64,000 bases of DNA from Streptomyces sp. WAC 04229 (GCF_003947455.1 NZ_QHJH01000002.1:62001-126000), one strand, 5' to 3'. Counted from the stretch's first letter, positions 15,891 to 25,312 are shown. Numbers and translations: made by a program. The notes: generated from the sequence alone by a model not told the origin.

Positions 15891-17374
15891 AGAAGGTGTT
15901 CATGAGCCCGGATCCGGGGCGGGCGCGGCTGCGGTTCGCCGCGCGCGCCGTCCTCGGCATCGGGGCGGCCGTCGTCGTGTGCGGGCTGGCGGGCGTCTCA
16001 CTGGTGGGCGCCGTCATCGGCGGGCTCGCCGCGCTGCTGGCGCTGTTCACCGTCACCGACGCGACCGTCCGCGGCCAGGCCGTCACCACCGCGCTGCTGC
16101 CGTTGGCGGGACTGCCCGTGCTCGCCGCCGCGGCGGCTCTGCACGACCTCCCCGTGGCCCGCGACCTCACCTTCCTCGCCGTCGTCGGCGCGGGCGTCTA
16201 CGCCCGGCGCTGGGGCCCGCGCGGGCACAGCCTCGGCGTGTTCGCGTTCATGACCTTCTTCATCGCCCAGTTCCTGCGGGCGACCACGGACCGGCTGCCC
16301 GAGATGTTCACCGCAGTCCTGCTGTCCGTGGCGACCGCCGCGGCGGTCCGCTTCGGCGCGTGGTGCTACGAGCGCCGCCGGCCCGCGCCCGTCGTCCCCG
16401 CGCCGCCCGGCGGCACCGGGCTCGCCCGGATCACCACCCGCCAGGCCGTCCAGGCCACCGCGGGAGCGGGCTTCGCGCTGGTCGTGGGCCAGCTGGTGTC
16501 GGGTGAACGCTGGTACTGGGCGGTCGGCGCCGCCTGGTGGGTGTTCGTCAACACCACCTCGCGCGGCGAGACCCTGGTCCGCGGCTTCCGCCGGGTTCTC
16601 GGCACCGTCGTCGGCATCGGCCTGGGCTTCCTGGTGGCCTTCCCGCTGGCCGGCTCCGTGGTGCCCACCGCCGTGCTCGCCGCCGCATGCGTCTTCGGGA
16701 TCTTCTACACCGCGGCCGTCTCCTACACCTGGATGATGCTCTGCGTGACCCTCCTCGCCGAGCTGCTCTACGGCCTCCTGGGCGTCCTCAGCCCCGGCCT
16801 GCTCGCCCTGCGGATCGCCGAGACCGGCGTCGGTGCGCTCGGCGCCGTACTCGCCGTGCTCTTCCTCCTGCCGGTCACCACCCACGCCGTCACCGACGCC
16901 TGGATCCAGCGCGCCCTGCGCTGCGTGCACGCCTGCACCGCCGAGGCCGCCGCCCGGCTCGCCGGAACCGAGGGCGCCGACCCCGCGCCGCGCGTGGCCG
17001 AACTGGAGCAGCTGCTCGGCCGGGTCAGGCTGTCGGTCGCCCCGCTCGTGCACCCGCTGAACCCGATGTCCGGCCGCAAGCGGCGCGCCCGGCGCGTACT
17101 CGACCTGCTCGACGACTGCGCCCGGGAGATCCGCGGCCTGGTCGCCGTCGCCGCCGACCCGGAGGCCTCGCACGACGCCCGGCTGGCCGCCGCCTGCTGG
17201 CGGGTCGAGACCGCGGTGGAGGCGCTCACCGGCGGGGGCGACGTCCCCGCTCACGCGAGTGGACCGCGCGCCGTCGAACCGGCGCTGGCGCACCTCCACG
17301 ACCTGGAGCGCGCCCTCGCCGAACTCGCCGCGCCCCTGCGCGCCCCCTCCGGGTCCCCGCTGGTCGGTGCCTGA
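15884..17374 (+). CDS. FUSC-family inner-membrane exporter (aromatic acid / fusaric acid type)
   Basis: 496 residues with two blocks of membrane segments. The first is about residues 15-165 (VLGIGAAVVVCGLAGVSLVG onward) and the second about 190-340 (FALVVGQLVSGERWYWAVGA; GTVVGIGLGFLVAFPLAG), followed by a helical cytoplasmic C-terminal domain. FUSC proteins export aromatic acids and related compounds; the substrate here is unknown. GTG 15884 overlaps the leader ORF stop. Control by the divergent Lrp protein and by leader attenuation is inferred. Confidence 0.86.
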   Translation: MLKKVFMSPDPGRARLRFAARAVLGIGAAVVVCGLAGVSLVGAVIGGLAALLALFTVTDATVRGQAVTTALLPLAGLPVLAAAAALHDLPVARDLTFLAVVGAGVYARRWGPRGHSLGVFAFMTFFIAQFLRATTDRLPEMFTAVLLSVATAAAVRFGAWCYERRRPAPVVPAPPGGTGLARITTRQAVQATAGAGFALVVGQLVSGERWYWAVGAAWWVFVNTTSRGETLVRGFRRVLGTVVGIGLGFLVAFPLAGSVVPTAVLAAACVFGIFYTAAVSYTWMMLCVTLLAELLYGLLGVLSPGLLALRIAETGVGALGAVLAVLFLLPVTTHAVTDAWIQRALRCVHACTAEAAARLAGTEGADPAPRVAELEQLLGRVRLSVAPLVHPLNPMSGRKRRARRVLDLLDDCAREIRGLVAVAADPEASHDARLAAACWRVETAVEALTGGGDVPAHASGPRAVEPALAHLHDLERALAELAAPLRAPSGSPLVGA

Positions 17375-17397
17375 GTCGTCCGGCGCCACGCCACCCG

Positions 17398-17413
17398 TTT
17401 GGTCTAGACCGCA
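17398..17413. promoter_or_regulatory. DasR-like operator (dre)
   Basis: TTTGGTCTAGACCGCA contains the perfect palindrome GGTCTAGACC (17401-17410), the core of the known DasR responsive element (ACTGGTCTAGACCACT type). It lies 100 bp upstream of the lactonase start and 24 bp after the exporter stop. DasR is the GlcNAc-responsive GntR regulator of Streptomyces. Flanks are only partly conserved. Confidence 0.6.
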
Positions 17414-17512
17414 TGTGATCGACTGCTACCGTCGCTCCGGGGCGGACGACCGGTCGGTACCGACCCGCGCGGAACGGCGTGTGACGAGTGACGCAGGACG
17501 AGAGGGGCAGCG

Positions 17513-18547
17513 GTGGCGGACGGTGGCAGGCGGCAGCGGCGGGCGTACATCGGGTCGTTCACGGCGGCCGGCGGCCCCGGCATCCTGACGGCGGACGTCG
17601 ACCCCGGCAGCGGCGCGCTCACCGTCGTGAGCGGCACGGACCGGCTGCCCGACCCGTCCTACCTCGCCCTGGCCCCCGACGGAGCAACGCTGTACGCCGT
17701 CAGCGAGACGGCCGAGGGCGCGGTGGCCGCCTACCGCGTGAACGGGGACAAGCCCGAGCCCGCCGGGCGCCCGGTACCCGTGGGCGGCGACGGGCCGACC
17801 CACCTCAGCCTGTACGACGGTCACGTGCTCACCGCCAACTACGGCTCGGGCACCGTCTCCGCCGTGCCGGTCCGCGCCGACGGCAGCCTCGCCCGGTCCG
17901 CGTCCGGCGTCCTGCGGCACACCGGTTCCGGTCCCCATGCCCAACGGCAGCAGGCGCCGCACGCGCACCAGGTGCGGCCCGACCCGAGCGGGCGGTGGGC
18001 GGTCAGCGTGGACCTGGGCACCGACTCGGTCCGGGTCTGCACCCTGGCGGACGGCGCCCCGGCCGTGCACCGGGAGACCGCGCTGCGCCCCGGCTCGGGC
18101 CCGCGCCACCTGGCCTTCCACCCGGACGGCAGCCACGCCTACGTCCTCAACGAACTGGCGCCCACCGTCACCGTCTGCCGCTGGGACGCGGCCGAGGGCG
18201 TCCTCCAGCCGCTCACCGAGGTGCCGGTGCTGACCGGGGCACCGGCCGGGGACGCCTACCCGTCCGGCGTCGTGGTCTCGCCCGACGGCCGCTTCGTGTG
18301 GACCGCCACCCGCGGCGAGGACGTCCTGTCCGTCCTCGCCGTGGAACCGGACGGACTGCGCCTGACGGCGACCGTGCCCTGCGGCGGGCACTGGCCCCGG
18401 GAGATCGCCGAGTCGGGCGGCTTCCTGTACGCGGCCAACGAGCGTTCCGGAGACGTGACCTGGTTCGCCCTCGACCCCGACACCGGCGTGCCCCGCCGGG
18501 CCGGCTCACTGGCGGTGCCGGCGGCGTCCTGCGTCGTTTTCGGCTGA
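17513..18547 (+). CDS. lactonase family protein (6-phosphogluconolactonase-like propeller)
   Basis: 344 residues forming a seven-bladed propeller of the YbhE/lactonase_7 type. Repeated motifs include AYIGSFTAAGGPGILTADVD, SYLALAPDGATLYAVSE, DGPTHLSLYDGHVLTANYGS and HAHQVRPDPSGRWAVSVDLG. Family members hydrolyse sugar lactones, classically 6-phosphogluconolactone. GTG start, with AGAGGGGCAG upstream. The DasR-like palindrome in its promoter suggests control by amino-sugar supply. It ends at a perfect stem-loop shared with convergent cbiX. Confidence 0.86.
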   Translation: MADGGRRQRRAYIGSFTAAGGPGILTADVDPGSGALTVVSGTDRLPDPSYLALAPDGATLYAVSETAEGAVAAYRVNGDKPEPAGRPVPVGGDGPTHLSLYDGHVLTANYGSGTVSAVPVRADGSLARSASGVLRHTGSGPHAQRQQAPHAHQVRPDPSGRWAVSVDLGTDSVRVCTLADGAPAVHRETALRPGSGPRHLAFHPDGSHAYVLNELAPTVTVCRWDAAEGVLQPLTEVPVLTGAPAGDAYPSGVVVSPDGRFVWTATRGEDVLSVLAVEPDGLRLTATVPCGGHWPREIAESGGFLYAANERSGDVTWFALDPDTGVPRRAGSLAVPAASCVVFG

Positions 18548-18606
18548 CGTCGCGCGGGGTTCACGGCCGACCGCCGAGGACCCTCTTCGCCACCCGGTAC
18601 GACGGA

Positions 18607-18634
18607 GGGCCCGCTCCGGTGTCGGAGCGGGCCC
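18607..18634. terminator. bidirectional terminator between lactonase and CbiX genes
   Basis: GGGCCCGCTCCG (18607-18618) pairs perfectly with CGGAGCGGGCCC (18623-18634) around a GTGT loop: 12 bp, 60 bp after the lactonase stop and 75 bp after the convergent gene's stop. Confidence 0.85.
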
Positions 18635-18708
18635 TTGGGCATCCCTGAGGTGCCGTGTCGCGGTGTCCCGTGCCGCCCGCGACCGGCGTGCGCGCGGGCG
18701 TCCGCGGG

Positions 18709-19632
18709 TCAGCGGACCGGAGTGCCCTGCGGCTGCTGCGGTGAGATGCCGAGCGCCGTCGTGTACTTGGCCAGCGCCAGCTTGCCGATCGCCGGGTACG
18801 GGCCGAGCGGCTCGGCGGTGGAGCAGTCCGCCTCCTTGGCGGCCTCCACCAGCACGGACGCCTCGATCTCGGGGCCGATCAGGTAGGGCGCGAGCGCCAG
18901 CTGCTGGGAGCCCGAGGAGCGCAGCTGCTCGGCCACGGACGCGATCGAACCCTCCTCGTCCAGCGCGGCGGCGATCACCGGAACGGCGAGGCGCGCGGCG
19001 AGCAGCATGCCGGTGATCCCGGCCGCCTGGACCGCCTCGTCACCGCCCACGGAGGCCAGGATGATGCCGTCCGCGGCGGTCGCCACGGTGAACAGCCGGG
19101 CGCGGTCGGCGCGGGCCAGACCGGCCTCGGAGAGCCGCACGTGCAGGGCCTCGGCCAGCAGCGGGTGCGGGCCGAGCACGTCGGTCAGCTCGGCCGCGAC
19201 CCTGCTGTCCATGACGGCCTGCCGGATCCGGCGCAGCAGCGCGTTGTCCGGGCCCGCGAGCAGCGGCACGACGACGGCGACGGGGCCGTCGGGCTCCTTC
19301 ACCTCCAGGCCGGCGGCGCGCGCCTGCTCGAAGCGGGCGGTGCGCTCCTCGGCGGCGCTCACGAGCACGGCCGACAGCGAGGGGAACTCGGCGTCGTCCC
19401 CTTCGAGGTGTCCGACCCGGGCGTCGAGGCCGGGAAGCTCGGAGCGGGCGATGCTGATGACCTCGTCGGCGAGGCCCCGGGTGGCGCTACTGGGCGTCCC
19501 CGGGACCGCGAGGACAAGCGCGGGCGCGCCCTCGGGCGCCACCAGGGGTTCGGGGCGGCGGTGCCGTCCCGGCTGGCGGGGGCGCGGCATTCGTACTGGC
19601 AGGCCGGACGCGGGCCCAGTGGGGGAGCTCAT
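18709..19632 (-). CDS. CbiX/SirB-family sirohydrochlorin chelatase-like protein
   Basis: 307 residues with tandem chelatase-like halves. The first has LVLAVPGTPSSATRGLADEV, with HLEGDD and VVPLLAGPDNALLRRI; the second has DGIILASVGGDEAVQ and ALAPYLIGPEIEAS. Family members insert Co or Fe into sirohydrochlorin for cobalamin or siroheme. The usual metal-binding HG of the first motif (LVLxxHGS) reads LAVPGTP here, so chelatase activity is uncertain. Pro-rich N-terminal extension. No cobalt or siroheme genes adjoin it. Confidence 0.75.
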   Translation of the reverse strand: MSSPTGPASGLPVRMPRPRQPGRHRRPEPLVAPEGAPALVLAVPGTPSSATRGLADEVISIARSELPGLDARVGHLEGDDAEFPSLSAVLVSAAEERTARFEQARAAGLEVKEPDGPVAVVVPLLAGPDNALLRRIRQAVMDSRVAAELTDVLGPHPLLAEALHVRLSEAGLARADRARLFTVATAADGIILASVGGDEAVQAAGITGMLLAARLAVPVIAAALDEEGSIASVAEQLRSSGSQQLALAPYLIGPEIEASVLVEAAKEADCSTAEPLGPYPAIGKLALAKYTTALGISPQQPQGTPVR

Positions 19633-19767
19633 GGCGCCGCATGTTACTGGTTTCCGGGGTTTCCCTGTTCGGGGAGGGTGCAGGTGAGCGGTATCCGTCC
19701 TGTTTTGTCTGATGAGTGATGTACGGATCGGCCGACATCGGCACGATTCACCTCTCCGGTGGACCGG

Positions 19768-20751
19768 TTATCGGCCTTCCGCCACGGTCGTCATCCACAA
19801 CATCGCGTCGTCACCCGGGAGGGTGAGCGTGCCGGTCGCCAGGTCGGTGGCGATGCGGACCGAGCCGTCCAGGGGATCGCCCTCCGCGGCCGTCCGCCGT
19901 GCCTGCGGCAGCCGCTTCGCCAGCTCCTCCTCCAGCGGTACGACGAGCGGGTCGCCCAGCTTCAGCAGGCCGCCGGTGACCGCGAGGCGGGGCTCGCCGT
20001 CGCGGGGGCAGACCGCGGCGGCCGAGTCGGCCATGTGCCGTGCGGCGGCGCGCAGGATCTCGGCGGCCACGGGGTCGCCGGGCGCGCAGGCGGCCACGTC
20101 GGGCGCGAAGGAGGCGAGGACGGCGGGGCGGTCGGTCCGCGGATACAGCTGCCCGGGGATGCCCGCCGCGGGGCCGAAGCGCTCCCGGGCCCGGGCCAGC
20201 AGCGGCGCCGAACCGCCCTGCCGCCCGTCGTGGGCGCGCAGCGCGGCCTCCAGGCCGGCCCGCCCGATCCACGCGCCGCCCCCGCAGTCGCCCAGCAGAT
20301 GCCCCCAGCCGTCCGCCCGGTGCCAGCGGGCCAGGTCGGTGCCGGTCGCGATCAGGCCGGTCCCGGCGGCCACCACCGCTCCGGGCCGGGGGCCGAGGGC
20401 GCCGACGTAGGCGGTCACCGCGTCGGCGACCAGCGCGACCTTCCGGGCTCCCAGCTCCCGGGCGAGCGCGCCCGGCAGCTCGGCGCGCAGGGCGTCGCCC
20501 AGGGTGGCCAGCCCAGCGGCCCCGACGACGACGGTGGCGAACCGGTCCACCAGGGTCTCGGTGGTCAACGCCCGCACCATGAGCAGCAGTTGGTCCATCA
20601 GGTGCTCCGGCTCGATGCCACGGGGCCCGGTGCGCACCGGCTCGCGCGACGCGCGCGTCCCGAGCGGGCCGCGCCCGTCGGCACCGGCGGTGCCCACGAC
20701 CACGCGCAGTCCCGAGCCGCCGGAGTCCACGGCCAGGAAGCCGCCGCTCAC
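19768..20751 (-). CDS. BadF/BadG-type N-acetylglucosamine kinase-like protein
   Basis: 327-residue sugar kinase of the actin-like ATPase fold. Phosphate motifs are [18 protein letters not shown] and [35 protein letters not shown] is characteristic of the BadF GlcNAc-kinase group. The product would be GlcNAc-6-phosphate, but specificity cannot be proven. The GTG start (20751) overlaps the uracil-DNA glycosylase stop (GTGA), so the kinase is translated with a DNA-repair gene. Confidence 0.85.
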   Translation of the reverse strand: MSGGFLAVDSGGSGLRVVVGTAGADGRGPLGTRASREPVRTGPRGIEPEHLMDQLLLMVRALTTETLVDRFATVVVGAAGLATLGDALRAELPGALARELGARKVALVADAVTAYVGALGPRPGAVVAAGTGLIATGTDLARWHRADGWGHLLGDCGGGAWIGRAGLEAALRAHDGRQGGSAPLLARARERFGPAAGIPGQLYPRTDRPAVLASFAPDVAACAPGDPVAAEILRAAARHMADSAAAVCPRDGEPRLAVTGGLLKLGDPLVVPLEEELAKRLPQARRTAAEGDPLDGSVRIATDLATGTLTLPGDDAMLWMTTVAEGR

Positions 20752-21434
20752 GGCAGCCGCCAGTCGACCGGCTGGCCCCCCAGCCGCACCAGCAGGTCGT
20801 TGGCCCTGCTGAACGGGCGGGAGCCGAAGAATCCGCGGTCGGCCGACATCGGGGACGGGTGCGCGGACTCCAGGGCCGGCAGGTCGCCGAGCAGCGGCCG
20901 CAGGTTGCGGGCGTCGCGGCCCCACAGGATGGACACCATCGGCTTGCCGCGAGCCGCCAGGGCGCGTATCGCCTGCTCGGTGACCTCCTCCCAGCCCTTG
21001 CCGCGGTGGGCGGCGGGCTTGCGCGGGGCGGTGGTGAGCGCCCTGTTGAGCAGCAGCACGCCCTGCCGGGTCCACGGGGTCAGGTCACCGTTGGAGGGCT
21101 GCGGCAGGTTCAGGTCGGTGCTGAGCTCCCGGAAGATGTTGAGGAGGCTGCCGGGCAGCGGACGCACCTCGGGCGCGACCGAGAACGACAGCCCCACGGC
21201 GTGCCCCGGGGTCGGATACGGGTCCTGTCCGACGATCAGTACCCGGACGTCGTCGAAGGGCTGCTGGAAGGCCCGCAGGACGTTGGCTCCGGCCGGGAGG
21301 TAGGTGCGTCCGGCGGCGATCTCCCCGCGCAGGAAGTCACCCATCGAGGTGATCCGCCCGGCGACGGGTTCCAGCGCCTTCGCCCAGCCCGCTTCGACGA
21401 TTTCATTCAAGGGTCGTGGTGCCACGGGCGTCAC
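20748..21434 (-). CDS. ung: uracil-DNA glycosylase, family 1
   Basis: 228 residues; removes uracil from DNA in base-excision repair. The catalytic water-activating motif is [19 protein letters not shown], with Asp near residue 71. The DNA-intercalation loop [18 protein letters not shown] is near the C terminus, and the [10 protein letters not shown] and ILWGRDA segments are intact. GTG 21434 is taken as start; a second in-frame GTG three codons later is possible. Full length. It leads a two-gene unit with the sugar kinase. Confidence 0.95.
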   Translation of the reverse strand: MTPVAPRPLNEIVEAGWAKALEPVAGRITSMGDFLRGEIAAGRTYLPAGANVLRAFQQPFDDVRVLIVGQDPYPTPGHAVGLSFSVAPEVRPLPGSLLNIFRELSTDLNLPQPSNGDLTPWTRQGVLLLNRALTTAPRKPAAHRGKGWEEVTEQAIRALAARGKPMVSILWGRDARNLRPLLGDLPALESAHPSPMSADRGFFGSRPFSRANDLLVRLGGQPVDWRLP

Positions 21435-21495
21435 CCTACTGCCGTACGGGTGACGCCGATCAAGCGGTGGCCAAGGCCGGATCCCCCCGCCCGGT

Positions 21496-22581
21496 TCACG
21501 CCAGGACCGCGGCCCGCACGCACAGCACGTCCGGCAGGTGGGAGGCCAACTGCCGCCAGCTGTCGCCGTCGTCGGCCGACGCGAACACCTCGCCGTTGCG
21601 ATTGCCGAAGTACACGCCCGCGCGGTCCGCGTCGTCCGTGCACAGCGCGTCGCGCAGCACCGTGCCGTAGTGGTCCTCCCGGGGCAGGCCCGCCGACAGC
21701 GGCTCCCAGCTCTTGCCCGCGTCCGCGGTGCGGAAGACCCGGCACCGGTGGTCCGCGGGCACCCGGTCGGCGTCGGCGTTGATCGGGAAGACGTAAGCGG
21801 TGTCGCCGCGGTGCGGGTGGGCGGCCACGGCGAACCCGAACGTGGACGGCAGCCCCTCGCCGATGTCCGTCCAGTGGGCGCCCGCATCGTCGCTGCGGTA
21901 CACCCCCCAGTGGTTCTGCAGGTACAGGCGGTCCGGGTCGGCCGCGTCCCGCGCGACCTTGTGCACGCACTGGCCGAACTCCGGGTCGGGGTCCGGCAGG
22001 AAGACCGCGGAGACACCGGAGTTGGACGGCGCCCAGGTCGCGCCGCCGTCGGTGGTGCGGAACACGCCCGCGGTCGACACGGCGACCGTCACCGAGTCGG
22101 GGTCCCGCCGGTCGGTGAGGACGGTGTGCAGCCCTTCCCCACCGCCGCCCGGCACCCACCGGGACCGCGTGGGGTGCTCCCACAGGGGCCGGACCAGCTC
22201 GAAGCTCTCGCCGCGGTCCTCCGAGCGGTACAGCGCGGCCGGTTCCGTGCCCGCGTAGACCACGTCCGGCTCGGCGGCGGCCGGGTGCAGCTGCCACACC
22301 CGCTCCAGCGAGGCTCCGGTGTCCTTGGGGAACTTGACGGCCGGAGCGCTCGGTTCGGTCCAGGTGCGGCCCAGGTCGTCGGAGTGGAACACCGACGGGC
22401 CCCAGTGCGCGCTGTCGCCGCCCGCCAGCAGGCGCGGGGTGTCGCCGCGGATGTCGAGGGCGACCGAGTAGACGGCCTGGGCGTTGAAATACGGGCTCTC
22501 GTCGAACTCCCAGGTGCCACCCCGCCGGCGCCCGATGAACAGGCCCTTGCGGGTGCCCACGGCGAGCAGTACCTCGGTCAT
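21496..22581 (-). CDS. BNR/Asp-box beta-propeller protein (sialidase-like fold)
   Basis: 361 residues with repeated Asp boxes: [54 protein letters not shown] and [10 protein letters not shown]. These make a six-bladed propeller resembling sialidases and VPS10-like domains. No signal peptide is visible ([17 protein letters not shown]), so it is likely cytoplasmic; glycosidase catalytic residues are not evident. ATG 22581 has GGAGGTGATC upstream, which rules out the longer frame. Confidence 0.84.
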   Translation of the reverse strand: MTEVLLAVGTRKGLFIGRRRGGTWEFDESPYFNAQAVYSVALDIRGDTPRLLAGGDSAHWGPSVFHSDDLGRTWTEPSAPAVKFPKDTGASLERVWQLHPAAAEPDVVYAGTEPAALYRSEDRGESFELVRPLWEHPTRSRWVPGGGGEGLHTVLTDRRDPDSVTVAVSTAGVFRTTDGGATWAPSNSGVSAVFLPDPDPEFGQCVHKVARDAADPDRLYLQNHWGVYRSDDAGAHWTDIGEGLPSTFGFAVAAHPHRGDTAYVFPINADADRVPADHRCRVFRTADAGKSWEPLSAGLPREDHYGTVLRDALCTDDADRAGVYFGNRNGEVFASADDGDSWRQLASHLPDVLCVRAAVLA

Positions 22582-22746
22582 GCCGATCACCTCCGCGGCG
22601 TCCTCGTCGACGCCTTTGTCTCGGACACGGGCCAGTCTGCACCCAGCCACTGACAGTCACCTCTGGAGTCGGCGTCGTCGCAGCTCATCGCGGTGATGCG
22701 GAATGCTCGAGGGGGCGGCAGGGGGCCGGCACCCGACCCCGCCCGC

Positions 22747-24453
22747 TCAGTCCGCCGTCGGCAGCGCCCGCGCCAGGATGCCGCCGAGGCCGGCCGTGGA
22801 CGGCAGCGTGCCGAAGGCGTGCCCCCAGTCGCCGCCGAGCCGCGTCGCGCAGAAGGCGTCGGCGACGGCGGGCGGCGCGTGCCGGACCAGGAGGGAGCCC
22901 TGGAGGGTGAGGGCCATCAGCTCCACCAGCCGGCGGGCACCGGTCTCGGACGCCTCGGTCAGCCCCCTCTCCAGCCGGGCCACGGCGGCGTCCAGCCGGG
23001 CGTCCGCCCCGCGTGCGAGGGCCAGTTCCGCGAAGAGGGCGTGGGCGGTAGCGGGGGAGCGGCCCAGCGCGCGCAGGACGTCGAGGGCGTTGACGTTCCC
23101 CGAGCCCTCCCAGATCGACAGCAGCGGGGCCTCGCGGTAGTGGCGGGGCATGCCCGACTCCTCCACGTAGCCGTTGCCTCCGAGGCACTCCAGGGCCTCC
23201 GCGGTGAACGCGGGTCCCCGCTTGGTCACCCAGTACTTGCCGACGGCGGTGGCGATCCGCCGGAAGGCCGCCTCGCCGGTGTCCCCGCGCACCGCCCGGT
23301 CCGCCGCCCCGGCCAGCCGCAGGGTGAGCGCCGTCGCGGCCTCGGACTCCAGCGCCAGGTCGGCCAGCACGTTGCGCATCAGCGGCTGGTCGGCGAGCCG
23401 GGCACCGAACGCGCTGCGGTGCCGTGCGTGGTGGCCGGCCTCGACCAGCGTCTTGCGCATCAGCGTCGCCGATGACATCACGCAGTCCAGCCGGGTGCAG
23501 TTGACCATCTCGATGATCGTCTTGACGCCCTGCCCCTCGGGTCCGACCAGCCAGGCGACGGTGCCGTCGAACTCGGGCTCGGACGACGCGTTGGACCGGT
23601 TGCCGAGCTTGTCCTTCAGCCGCTGGATGCGGAAGGTGTTGCGGGTCCCGTCCGGCAGCACGCGCGGTACCAGGAAGCAGGACAGGCCACCCTCCCTCCT
23701 GCCGGGCGCCACCTGGGCCAGCACGAGGAACACGTCGCACATCGGCGCCGACGTGAACCACTTGTGCCCGCGCAGCGTGTACACGCCCGGCTCGGCGGTC
23801 GGGGTGGCCGTCGTGGTGTTCGTGCGGACGTCCGAGCCGCCCTGCTTCTCGGTCATGCCCATCCCGGCCAGCAGGCCGCGCTTCTCCGTGGGCGCGCGCA
23901 GCCCCGGTTCGTACTCCCGGCCGGTCAGCAGCGGCTCGTAGACCTCGGCCAGCTCCGGGGTGGTGCGCAGCGCCGGGACGGCCGCGTAGGTCATGGACGT
24001 CGGGCACCCGTGCCCCGCCTCCGTGTGGCCCCACACCAGTCCGCCCGCGGTGCGCGCGACATGGGCGCCCGGCCGGTCGTCCGCCCAGGGCGCACCCGCC
24101 AGGCCCTCCCCGACGGCCACCCGCAGCAGGTGGTGCCAGCTCGGGTGGTAGTCGACCTCGTCGACCCGGTTGCCGTACCGGTCGTGGGTGCGCAGTACGG
24201 GTTCGTGGCGGTTGGCCAGGTCGCCCCAGTCCTGCGCCTGTGCGCTGCCGGCCCGCCGCCCGAGCCGGCGCAGCCCGTCCTCGGCCCACCCGGCGCCCTC
24301 CCGCCGCAGACCTTCCAGCAGTGCCGTGTCGTCCGAGGCGTCGTAGGGGGCCAGGGGAGGGGGCTGGTTGGTGACGTCGTGCGTGGCGTACCCCTCCGGG
24401 TGGCCCGCGGACTCCTCGTACTGCTCGTCCGGCTCCTGCGCGAGTGTCGTCAT
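22747..24453 (-). CDS. acyl-CoA dehydrogenase, AidB-like
   Basis: 568-residue flavoprotein of the acyl-CoA dehydrogenase superfamily, AidB/isovaleryl-type subclass. Early DYHPSWHHLLRVAVGEGLAG is typical of AidB proteins. FAD-site stretches are GMGMTEKQGGSDVRTNTT and HKWFTSAPMCDVFLVLAQ; the C-terminal domain has ALECLGGNGYVEE and LSIWEGSGNVNALDVLRA. AidB proteins protect DNA from alkylation or have uncertain redox roles, so fatty-acid oxidation is not assured. The gene starts 9 bp from a large palindrome shared with a divergent PaaX regulator. Confidence 0.9.
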   Translation of the reverse strand: MTTLAQEPDEQYEESAGHPEGYATHDVTNQPPPLAPYDASDDTALLEGLRREGAGWAEDGLRRLGRRAGSAQAQDWGDLANRHEPVLRTHDRYGNRVDEVDYHPSWHHLLRVAVGEGLAGAPWADDRPGAHVARTAGGLVWGHTEAGHGCPTSMTYAAVPALRTTPELAEVYEPLLTGREYEPGLRAPTEKRGLLAGMGMTEKQGGSDVRTNTTTATPTAEPGVYTLRGHKWFTSAPMCDVFLVLAQVAPGRREGGLSCFLVPRVLPDGTRNTFRIQRLKDKLGNRSNASSEPEFDGTVAWLVGPEGQGVKTIIEMVNCTRLDCVMSSATLMRKTLVEAGHHARHRSAFGARLADQPLMRNVLADLALESEAATALTLRLAGAADRAVRGDTGEAAFRRIATAVGKYWVTKRGPAFTAEALECLGGNGYVEESGMPRHYREAPLLSIWEGSGNVNALDVLRALGRSPATAHALFAELALARGADARLDAAVARLERGLTEASETGARRLVELMALTLQGSLLVRHAPPAVADAFCATRLGGDWGHAFGTLPSTAGLGGILARALPTAD

Positions 24454-24461
24454 GACCCGAG

Positions 24462-24499
24462 TGTTGCACCATCACTGCGACCGCAGCAATAGTGCAACA
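24462..24499. promoter_or_regulatory. 38-bp concentric palindrome between acyl-CoA dehydrogenase and PaaX genes
   Basis: Outer arms TGTTGCACCAT (24462-24472) and ATAGTGCAACA (24489-24499) match at 10 of 11 positions. Inner arms CTGCG (24475-24479) and CGCAG (24482-24486) are perfect. Both dyads are centred at 24480.5. The element fills half of the 75-bp divergent gap, so a bound protein would block both promoters. PaaX is the obvious candidate ligand. Confidence 0.75.
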
Positions 24500-24528
24500 T
24501 CCAGGACGCACGTACAGTACGTGTTCAT

Positions 24529-25308
24529 GTGGACGGACGACACGTGCCCGCGCGGATGAACGGTTCCGAGGCCCCCGGCGAGTCGCCGCTGCGCCCGCTG
24601 TCCGCGCGGTCGGTGGTGCTGAGCCTGCTGCTCGGCACCCATCCCCCCGAGCTGCCGGTCCGGGAGCTGGTGCGGCTCGTGGAGGGTTTCGACGTCGGCG
24701 GGTCCACGGTGCGCGCCGCGCTCAGCCGGATGGCCGCCGCCGGGGACCTGAGGCGCACGGACACCGGCTACCGGCTCAGCGAGCGGCTGCTGGAACGCCA
24801 GCGGCGCCAGGACGAGGCCCTGCGCCCGCGCACGCGCGCGTGGAACGGCGACTGGGAGATGCTCGTGATCACCGCGACCGGCCGCGGTCCCGCCGAACGC
24901 GCCGGACTGCGCACCCGGTTGACCGCACTGCGCCTCGCCGAACTCCGGGAGGGTGTCTGGCTGCGCCCCGCCAACCTGCGCCGTCCGCTGCCCGCCGCTG
25001 TCGACGGCGTCGCCGAGCGCCTCGTCTCGCGACCCGAGTGCCCGGCCGCCGAACTGTCCGCGCGGCTGTGGCCGCTGGACACCTGGTCCCGCACGGCCCG
25101 GGACCTGCTCGTGCGGGTCGGCCGGGCCCGGCGGCCGGCCGACCGCCTCACCGCCTTCGCGGCCGTCGTGCGCCATCTGCTCGCCGACCCGGTGCTGCCC
25201 ACGGAACTGCTCCCGTCCGACTGGCCGGGGGCGGCCCTGCGGGACGCCTACACGGAGTATCAGCGGGAGCAGTCCGGACAGGTCCGGGCGCGCGGCACCC
25301 GGACCTGA
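24529..25308 (+). CDS. PaaX-family transcriptional regulator
   Basis: 259 residues. Winged-HTH N-terminal half (SARSVVLSLLLGTHPPELPV, STVRAALSRMAAAGDLRR), central PaaX domain (WNGDWEMLVITATGRGPAER) and C-terminal PaaX-type region (LPTELLPSDWPGAALRDAY). PaaX represses phenylacetate or other acyl-CoA catabolism in known cases; here it most likely senses a CoA ester linked to the divergent dehydrogenase. GTG 24529 and ATG 24556 are both possible starts; neither has a clear ribosome site. Confidence 0.88.
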   Translation: MDGRHVPARMNGSEAPGESPLRPLSARSVVLSLLLGTHPPELPVRELVRLVEGFDVGGSTVRAALSRMAAAGDLRRTDTGYRLSERLLERQRRQDEALRPRTRAWNGDWEMLVITATGRGPAERAGLRTRLTALRLAELREGVWLRPANLRRPLPAAVDGVAERLVSRPECPAAELSARLWPLDTWSRTARDLLVRVGRARRPADRLTAFAAVVRHLLADPVLPTELLPSDWPGAALRDAYTEYQREQSGQVRARGTRT

Positions 25309-25312
25309 GACG

